NCBI RefSeq assembly: GCF_045291395.1
Contig: NZ_CP152342.1
Location: forward strand, 2,480,001 to 2,544,000
Reading direction: 5' to 3'
Length of the DNA: 64,000 nt
From: MR-S7 sp000400995
Lineage (GTDB): Bacteria; Pseudomonadota; Gammaproteobacteria; Burkholderiales; Burkholderiaceae_C
A program made the position numbers and the translations under genes. Below, in pieces: positions 59,187 through 64,000 of this stretch; position 1 is the first letter of the stretch; every line of letters starts with the position of its first letter. The notes below the pieces were generated by a model. That model searched no databases and was not told where the DNA came from. It was given only the letters and a program-made list of their open reading frames with translations.

Positions 59187-59196
59187 CAAGAGTCCC

Positions 59197-61806
59197 ATGA
59201 TCTCCCTCGGCCCGCGGTTCGCCGCCTTCCTCCTGGCCATGCTGCTGGCCCTCGGCCTGGCGCCCCGCGCCTATGCGGGCGCCTACGAAGCCGAGCTGCC
59301 CGCCAACCTGGCTACGGCCCCCGACTTGTGCGCGCTGCTGCCCTGCGGTGAGGTGTTCCCCGGCGCCGTGCGCTTCTCCCAGCGCAAGGGCCAGCCGCCC
59401 TATGTCGAGGCCTATGGCGAGGGCGACACGCTGCTGGGCTACGTGATGCTCTCCACCGACATCACCGACACGCCCGCCTATTCGGGCAAGCCGGTGGTCA
59501 CGCTGATCGGCATGGACAAGGATGGCCGCTTCGTGGGCGTGAAGGTGCTCAAGCACTCCGAGCCCATCCTGTTGCTGGGCATTCCCGAATCGGCGCTCAT
59601 CAACTTCAACAACCAGTACATCGGCAAGTCGGTGGCCGACACCATCGAGGTCGGCCCCTCGCGCCCCGACGAGAACGTGATCGGCGTCGATGCGATCTCC
59701 GGCGCCACCGTGACCGTGGTCGCGCAGAACCAGGTGGTCATGGCCTCGGGCGCCGCCGTGGCGCGGCAGACCGGCATCATCGCGCCCACGGTGCGCGAGC
59801 CGGCGCGCTTCGCCGCCAGCGGGCAAAGCTACGACTGGGCCCAGCTCGTGCAGATGGGCGCCGTGCAGCGCCTGGCCGTCAAGCCCGAGCAGGTGGGCCT
59901 GCCGCGCGGGCCCGAGCCGTTCATCGAGCTGTGGTTCGGCGACCTGAACCACCCCGACATCGGCCGCAGCCTGCTGGGCAGCAACGGCTGGGGCAACCTG
60001 CGCTCGCGCCTGAAGGACGGCGAGAACGCCCTCTTCGTCATCAAGACGGCGGGCGCCGAGTCGTTCAAGGGCTCGGGCTTCGTGCGCGGCGGCATCTACG
60101 ACCGCGTGCAGGTCAAGCAGGGCGCGGACTCGTTCACCTTCCGCGACCTGGATTCGTACAACCTCTACGGCCTGGAGGCCGCGGGCGCGCCGCGCTACAC
60201 CGAGTCGGCCATCTTCGTGGTCCGCTCGCCCTCGTTCTCCGCCGCCTACCCGTGGAAGCTGGCCTTCCTGGGCAACCGCGTGGACCAGGCCACGGGCCAC
60301 CGCAGCTTCGCGGTGTTCGAGTCGAAATACTGGCTGCCCGCCAGCGTGCTCGAAGGCGGCCGTCCCAAGGTCGAGGAGCCCGCCGCCCCGTGGGTGCGCA
60401 TCTGGAAGTCGCAGGCCCTGCCGATCGGCCTGTTCGCCGCGCTGCTGGTGCTGGTGGGCGTGGTCTATGCGCTGCGCGAGAAGCTCACGCGCCTGTCCAC
60501 GCACAAGAACAAGTGGCCGGTCAACGGCTTCAAGTACACGTTCTGGGCCATCAGCATCTTCTGGATCGGCTTCGGCTACATGGCCCAGCCCTCCATCACG
60601 CAGGTGCTGACCTGGTTCCACTCGCTGCTGTTCCAGTGGACGTGGTCGCTGTTCCTGTCCGACCCGTTCATCTTCCTGTTCTGGATCTTCATCATCGTCA
60701 CGGTGTTCCTGTTCGGCCGGGGCCTGTTCTGCGGCTGGATGTGCCCGTTCGGCTCGCTGCAGGAGGCGATCTACAAGATCGCCGAGCACATCGGACTCAA
60801 GCGCTTCCAGACGCAGCTGCCGCAGAAGTGGCACGACCGGCTCAAGTGGGTCAAGTACGCGGTGTTCTTCTTCCTGCTCACCGTGTCCATGTTCTCCATG
60901 GGGCTGGCCGAGAAGCTGGCCGAGGTGGAGCCGTTCAAGACCACCTTCCTGGTCGGCGTGCTGAACCGCGCCTGGCCCTACGGCCTGTTCGTGGCCGCCA
61001 TCCTGGGCGTGTCCATCTTCATCGAGCGGCCCTACTGCAAGTACATCTGCCCGCTGGGCGCGTCGCTGGCCATGCCCAGCACGTTCCGCTGGTTCGGCCT
61101 CAAGCGCAAGCAGGACTGCAACAGCTGCAAGGCCTGCGCCGTGGGCTGCGGCGCCCAGGCCATCGACGCCGACGGCCGCATCGACCACCGCGAATGCCTG
61201 CACTGCCTGGACTGCATGATCCTCTACACCGACGTGAAAGGCTGCCCACCCCTGGCGCGCGAGCGCAAGCGCCGCGAGAAGGACGGGCTGGAGCTCACGC
61301 CCATCGGCAAGAACGGCTACTTCATCCCCATCCATCCCGCCACGGTGGCCGACCAGATCCTGCCCAAGGCCGTGAAGGGGCCCGACCCGCGCATGCCCAC
61401 CGACCCCACCCTGCCCGTGCACAAGCGCGGCGTGGGCTTCGCCAAGTGGCTGCTGCTGGAGGTGCGCGACCACCTCTGGCCCTGGAGCGCCGAGGGCTGG
61501 CGCAGCCAGCGCGCGCTGCAGATGGCGGGCATCTCGCTGGCCATCGCCGCCACGGTGGCCTGGGTGGTGGCGGCCATGGGGCAGCTCTCCTCGGGCGCCA
61601 TCATCGGCTGGTGGTTCGGCTGGAGCGTGTACGAGGTGCTGATCCGCCTGTCGGGCCGCCGCTACGTGAAGGACGGCCCCTGGTGGCGCGACAATTACCG
61701 CGTTGCCGGCGTGATGGACATGATGAGCTACGTGGGATTCAAGAACCTGATGATCGGCGCCGCGCTGTTCCTGGCGCTGCAGGCCCTGGGGCTGGTGGTT
61801 CCATGA
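59197..61806 (+). CDS. nosR: NosR, membrane flavo-iron-sulfur protein for N2O reduction
   Basis: 869-residue membrane protein that supplies electrons to, and is needed for expression and maturation of, NosZ. Signal peptide (1-27), periplasmic FMN-binding domain (about 70-190) with the flavin threonine in ISGATVT (near 168), membrane helices from about 410, two CxxxCP motifs (CGWMCP, CKYICP), and ferredoxin-like clusters CNSCKACAVGCG and CLHCLDC (about 645-680). A C-terminal stretch of 130 residues with two or three helices follows the clusters, and the total is longer than the roughly 700-750 of several characterised NosR proteins. ATG at 59197; the stop overlaps nosD by four bases. ApbE here would attach the FMN. 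Confidence 0.96.
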   Translation: MISLGPRFAAFLLAMLLALGLAPRAYAGAYEAELPANLATAPDLCALLPCGEVFPGAVRFSQRKGQPPYVEAYGEGDTLLGYVMLSTDITDTPAYSGKPVVTLIGMDKDGRFVGVKVLKHSEPILLLGIPESALINFNNQYIGKSVADTIEVGPSRPDENVIGVDAISGATVTVVAQNQVVMASGAAVARQTGIIAPTVREPARFAASGQSYDWAQLVQMGAVQRLAVKPEQVGLPRGPEPFIELWFGDLNHPDIGRSLLGSNGWGNLRSRLKDGENALFVIKTAGAESFKGSGFVRGGIYDRVQVKQGADSFTFRDLDSYNLYGLEAAGAPRYTESAIFVVRSPSFSAAYPWKLAFLGNRVDQATGHRSFAVFESKYWLPASVLEGGRPKVEEPAAPWVRIWKSQALPIGLFAALLVLVGVVYALREKLTRLSTHKNKWPVNGFKYTFWAISIFWIGFGYMAQPSITQVLTWFHSLLFQWTWSLFLSDPFIFLFWIFIIVTVFLFGRGLFCGWMCPFGSLQEAIYKIAEHIGLKRFQTQLPQKWHDRLKWVKYAVFFFLLTVSMFSMGLAEKLAEVEPFKTTFLVGVLNRAWPYGLFVAAILGVSIFIERPYCKYICPLGASLAMPSTFRWFGLKRKQDCNSCKACAVGCGAQAIDADGRIDHRECLHCLDCMILYTDVKGCPPLARERKRREKDGLELTPIGKNGYFIPIHPATVADQILPKAVKGPDPRMPTDPTLPVHKRGVGFAKWLLLEVRDHLWPWSAEGWRSQRALQMAGISLAIAATVAWVVAAMGQLSSGAIIGWWFGWSVYEVLIRLSGRRYVKDGPWWRDNYRVAGVMDMMSYVGFKNLMIGAALFLALQALGLVVP

Positions 61807-63074
61807 AAGGCTCCACCACCCACTTAAGCCTGGCCCTGGCACTGTGGATCGCCGGGGCCTGCCAGGCAGCCACCGTCACCGTGCGCCCGGGCGACGACCT
61901 CGCCGCCGCCGTGCGCGCGGCCCGGCCGGGCGACACGGTGGAGGTGCAGCGCGGCCAGTACCGCGCCAACCTGTTGATCGACAAGCCGCTCACGCTGCGC
62001 GGCATCGACCGCCCCACCGTGAGCGGCGGCCTGCAGGGCGACACCATCCGCGTGACCGCGCCCGACGTGGTGATCGACGGGCTGATCGTGCGCGACTCGG
62101 GCGACAGCCTCAAGGACCAGAACGCCGGCATCTACCTCTACCCCGGCGCCCACCGCGCCGTGGTGCGCGGCTGCGACCTGACCTACAACCTGTTCGGCCT
62201 GTGGATCGAGAAGGCCGACGAGGTGCTCATCGAGCACAACCGCATCACCGGCAAGCGCGACTACGCCTCCTCGCAGCGCGGCAACGGCGTGCAGCTCTAC
62301 AACACCCAGCGCGCGCGCATCCTGAACAACGACATCAGCTTCGTGCGCGACGCGCTGTACGTCGACGTGTCGCACAACGCGCTGTTCCAGGGCAACAAGC
62401 TGCACCACAGCCGCTACGGCACGCACTACATGAACTCCTACCACAACCTGTGGGAGGACAACGACAGCTACTACAACCGCGGCGGCCTGGCCCTGATGGA
62501 AGTGCGCGACCAGGTGGTGCGCGGCAACCGCGCCTGGGGCAACAGCGACCACGGCATCATGCTGCGCACGCTGCAGGACTCGGTGATCGAGAACAACGTC
62601 GTCGCCGGCAACAACCGGGGCTTCTTCATCTACGACGTGGAGTACATCCGTCTCAACGGCAACCTGGTGGTGGACAACACCGTGGGCGTGCACCTGGCGG
62701 CCGGCTCCAAGAACAACGAGGTGGAGGGCAACGACTTCATCGGCAACCGCGAGCAGGTGCGCTACGTGGGCGCGCGCGACGAGCCCTGGGGCACCCGGCG
62801 CGGCAACCACTGGAGCAACTACCTCGGCTGGGACCGCGACGGCGACGGCGTGGGCGACGTGCCCTACGAGGCCAACGACATGGTGGACCGGCTCACCTGG
62901 CGCCACCCCGGCGTCAAGCTGCTGCTGGCCAGCCCCGCCGTGCAGGCGCTGCGGCTGGTGGCCCAGCAATTTCCCGTGCTGCGCGTGCCCTCGGTGGTGG
63001 ATCCCCGCCCGCGCATGCAGCCCGGCAACAACGATTGGAGTGAATGGCGTGGCAAGCATTTCCCCGGCCAGTGA
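61803..63074 (+). CDS. nosD: NosD, periplasmic copper-site maturation protein
   Basis: 423-residue right-handed beta-helix (CASH) protein required for CuZ assembly in NosZ. Signal peptide ends at CQA-ATVTV (about residue 22). The NosD pattern is plain: AAVRAARPGDTVEVQRGQYR, many Asn/Gly-rich turns such as IEHNRITGKRDYASSQRGNG, and the terminal GRRGNHWSNYLGWDRDGDGVGD-like stretch (here RRGNHWSNYLGWDRDGDG). ATG at 61803 overlaps the nosR stop (ATGA). It works with NosF and NosY, which follow. Confidence 0.95.
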   Translation: MKGSTTHLSLALALWIAGACQAATVTVRPGDDLAAAVRAARPGDTVEVQRGQYRANLLIDKPLTLRGIDRPTVSGGLQGDTIRVTAPDVVIDGLIVRDSGDSLKDQNAGIYLYPGAHRAVVRGCDLTYNLFGLWIEKADEVLIEHNRITGKRDYASSQRGNGVQLYNTQRARILNNDISFVRDALYVDVSHNALFQGNKLHHSRYGTHYMNSYHNLWEDNDSYYNRGGLALMEVRDQVVRGNRAWGNSDHGIMLRTLQDSVIENNVVAGNNRGFFIYDVEYIRLNGNLVVDNTVGVHLAAGSKNNEVEGNDFIGNREQVRYVGARDEPWGTRRGNHWSNYLGWDRDGDGVGDVPYEANDMVDRLTWRHPGVKLLLASPAVQALRLVAQQFPVLRVPSVVDPRPRMQPGNNDWSEWRGKHFPGQ

Positions 63075-63984
63075 CGGCATGGCCATCGCGCTGCGCGGCG
63101 TGAGCAAGCACTACGGTGCGCTGCACGCGGTGGACGGCGTTGATCTCGCCATCCCGCGCGGCGAGATCTTCGGCCTGATCGGCCACAACGGCGCGGGCAA
63201 GAGCACGCTATTCAAGATGATGCTGGGCCTGGTGCCGGCCACGCAGGGCGACATCCGCATCGGCGGCGCCACGGTCACCGGGCGCGGCTTTCGCGCCGCG
63301 CGTCGCCACCTGGGCTACCTGCCCGAGAACGTGGTGCTCTACGACAACCTCGACGGGCTGGAGACGCTGCGCTTCTTCGCCCGCCTGAAGGGCGCGCCGC
63401 TCGCGCAATGCCCTGCCATGCTGGAGCGCGTGGGCCTGGCGCACGCCGGCAGGCGCCCGGTGCGCGAATACTCCAAGGGCATGCGCCAGCGCCTGGGCTT
63501 CGCGCAGGCGCTGCTGGGCAGCCCGCGCGTGCTGTTCCTCGACGAGCCCACCAACGGCCTGGACCCGCAGGCCATCCGCGACTTCTACGCCACCTTGCGC
63601 ACCCTGCAGGCCGAAGGGGTCACGGTGGTCATCACCTCGCACATCCTGGCCGAGCTGCAGGAGCGCGTGGACCGCCTGGCCATCCTCGCCTCGGGCAAGA
63701 TGCAGGCCGTGGGCAGCGTGCAGGCGCTGCGCGAGCAGATGCGCATGCCCCTGTCCATCACCCTGGCGCTGGACGAGGGCGGCGTGCCCGCCGCGCGGCA
63801 GGCGCTGGCCGCACTGCCCCACGTCGCCTGCACCGCCGCGGAAGGCGGCCTGCGCCTGGACTGCCCGCGCGAACAGAAGATGGCCGTGCTCGCCGCCCTC
63901 GCCCCCCTGGGCGCACGGCTGCTGGACCTGCAGATCCAGGAACCCTCGCTCGAAGACGTGTACTTCGGCCTGCGCAGCATATGA
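63049..63984 (+). CDS. nosF: NosF, ATPase of the copper/sulfur transport complex for NosZ
   Basis: ABC ATPase, about 311 residues, partner of NosY and NosD. Walker A GHNGAGKSTL, signature REYSKGMRQRLGFAQ, Walker B VLFLDEPTNGLDP and the VVITSHILAEL switch are intact, and the C-terminal region ends EPSLEDVYFGL. Start choice: GTG at 63049 has GGAG eight bases upstream and overlaps nosD by 26 bases; GTG at 63040 and ATG at 63079 are alternatives in the same frame. The stop overlaps the following nosY start by four bases. Confidence 0.93.
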   Translation: MASISPASDGMAIALRGVSKHYGALHAVDGVDLAIPRGEIFGLIGHNGAGKSTLFKMMLGLVPATQGDIRIGGATVTGRGFRAARRHLGYLPENVVLYDNLDGLETLRFFARLKGAPLAQCPAMLERVGLAHAGRRPVREYSKGMRQRLGFAQALLGSPRVLFLDEPTNGLDPQAIRDFYATLRTLQAEGVTVVITSHILAELQERVDRLAILASGKMQAVGSVQALREQMRMPLSITLALDEGGVPAARQALAALPHVACTAAEGGLRLDCPREQKMAVLAALAPLGARLLDLQIQEPSLEDVYFGLRSI

Positions 63985-64000
63985 GACATCCCCCTGAGCG
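63981..64000 (+). CDS. nosY: NosY, membrane permease of the Nos ABC complex (5' end only)
   Basis: Only the first six codons lie in the window. The ATG at 63981 overlaps the nosF stop in an ATGA, as elsewhere in this operon, and nosY follows nosF in known nos clusters. Identification rests on position alone. Confidence 0.55.

Overview
The window is high-G+C DNA, dense with protein genes, and its content points to a denitrifying or facultatively anaerobic betaproteobacterium, most likely Comamonadaceae (Acidovorax/Alicycliphilus/Diaphorobacter-like). The evidence is orphan Bug/TctC periplasmic binding proteins, a DUF3649-PepSY-DUF3325 iron-uptake module, a betaproteobacterial H-NS protein, a Tat-type nosZ cluster and a dispersed short palindromic repeat. 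I saw no rRNA, tRNA, CRISPR array, transposase or phage gene.

Layout. 1-4.6 kb: sulfate importer operon (sbp-cysT-cysW-cysA, leftward) headed by a small serine hydrolase. 4.6-7 kb: LysR regulator divergent from an FMN azoreductase, then an FMN reductase. 7-11.7 kb: methionine ABC importer whose metN-metI and metQ are separated by an MBL-fold hydrolase and a Bug protein. 11.9-15.3 kb: hybrid histidine kinase and an MFS exporter. 15.3-21 kb: Lrp regulator, M20 amidohydrolase and a diaminopropionate ammonia-lyase/carbamoylase fusion, ended by a MocR-type regulator. 21.4-28.2 kb: LysR-DUF488-DUF2945 operon facing a sugar-acid catabolic operon (Bug, GarD/UxaA-type dehydratase, aldehyde dehydrogenase, HpcH/HpaI aldolase). 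28.2-32.7 kb: Fur-box-controlled TonB-receptor operon. 32.9-39.5 kb: broken MocR gene, PaiB-like protein, EamA permease, pmbA, yjgA, mogA, uppP. 39.6-44.5 kb: LytS/LytTR two-component pair, MFS transporter, FAD monooxygenase. 44.5-50.3 kb: two coupled GGDEF-EAL paralogues. 50.4-55 kb: acnA (frameshifted in this sequence), hns-like gene, apaH. 55-64 kb: nitrous-oxide reduction cluster (apbE and a lipoprotein cytochrome c leftward; DUF2946-like, nosZ, nosR, nosD, nosF, nosY rightward) around an FNR-type box.

Two themes cut across the genes. First, a roughly 40-base palindromic element (stem GCGCTTG/CAAGCGC) recurs at least eight times, usually directly after stop codons, and degenerate copies lie in frame inside acnA and at the 3' end of a histidine kinase. 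Second, the clear frameshifts (acnA once, the MocR gene twice) and one suspected at an MFS 5' end all fit loss of one base in a G/C run, so sequencing or assembly error must be excluded before calling these genes dead.

Functionally, the left end is sulfur acquisition (sulfate, methionine, flavin reductases) with a shared AT-rich promoter motif, the middle is nutrient scavenging (amino-acid derivatives, sugar acids, iron), and the right end is anaerobic respiration of N2O. No wholly new multi-gene system is evident. The best candidates for novelty are the repeat family with its coding insertions, the ammonia-lyase/amidase fusion, and an apparently lipid-tethered NosZ beside a lipid-tethered cytochrome.
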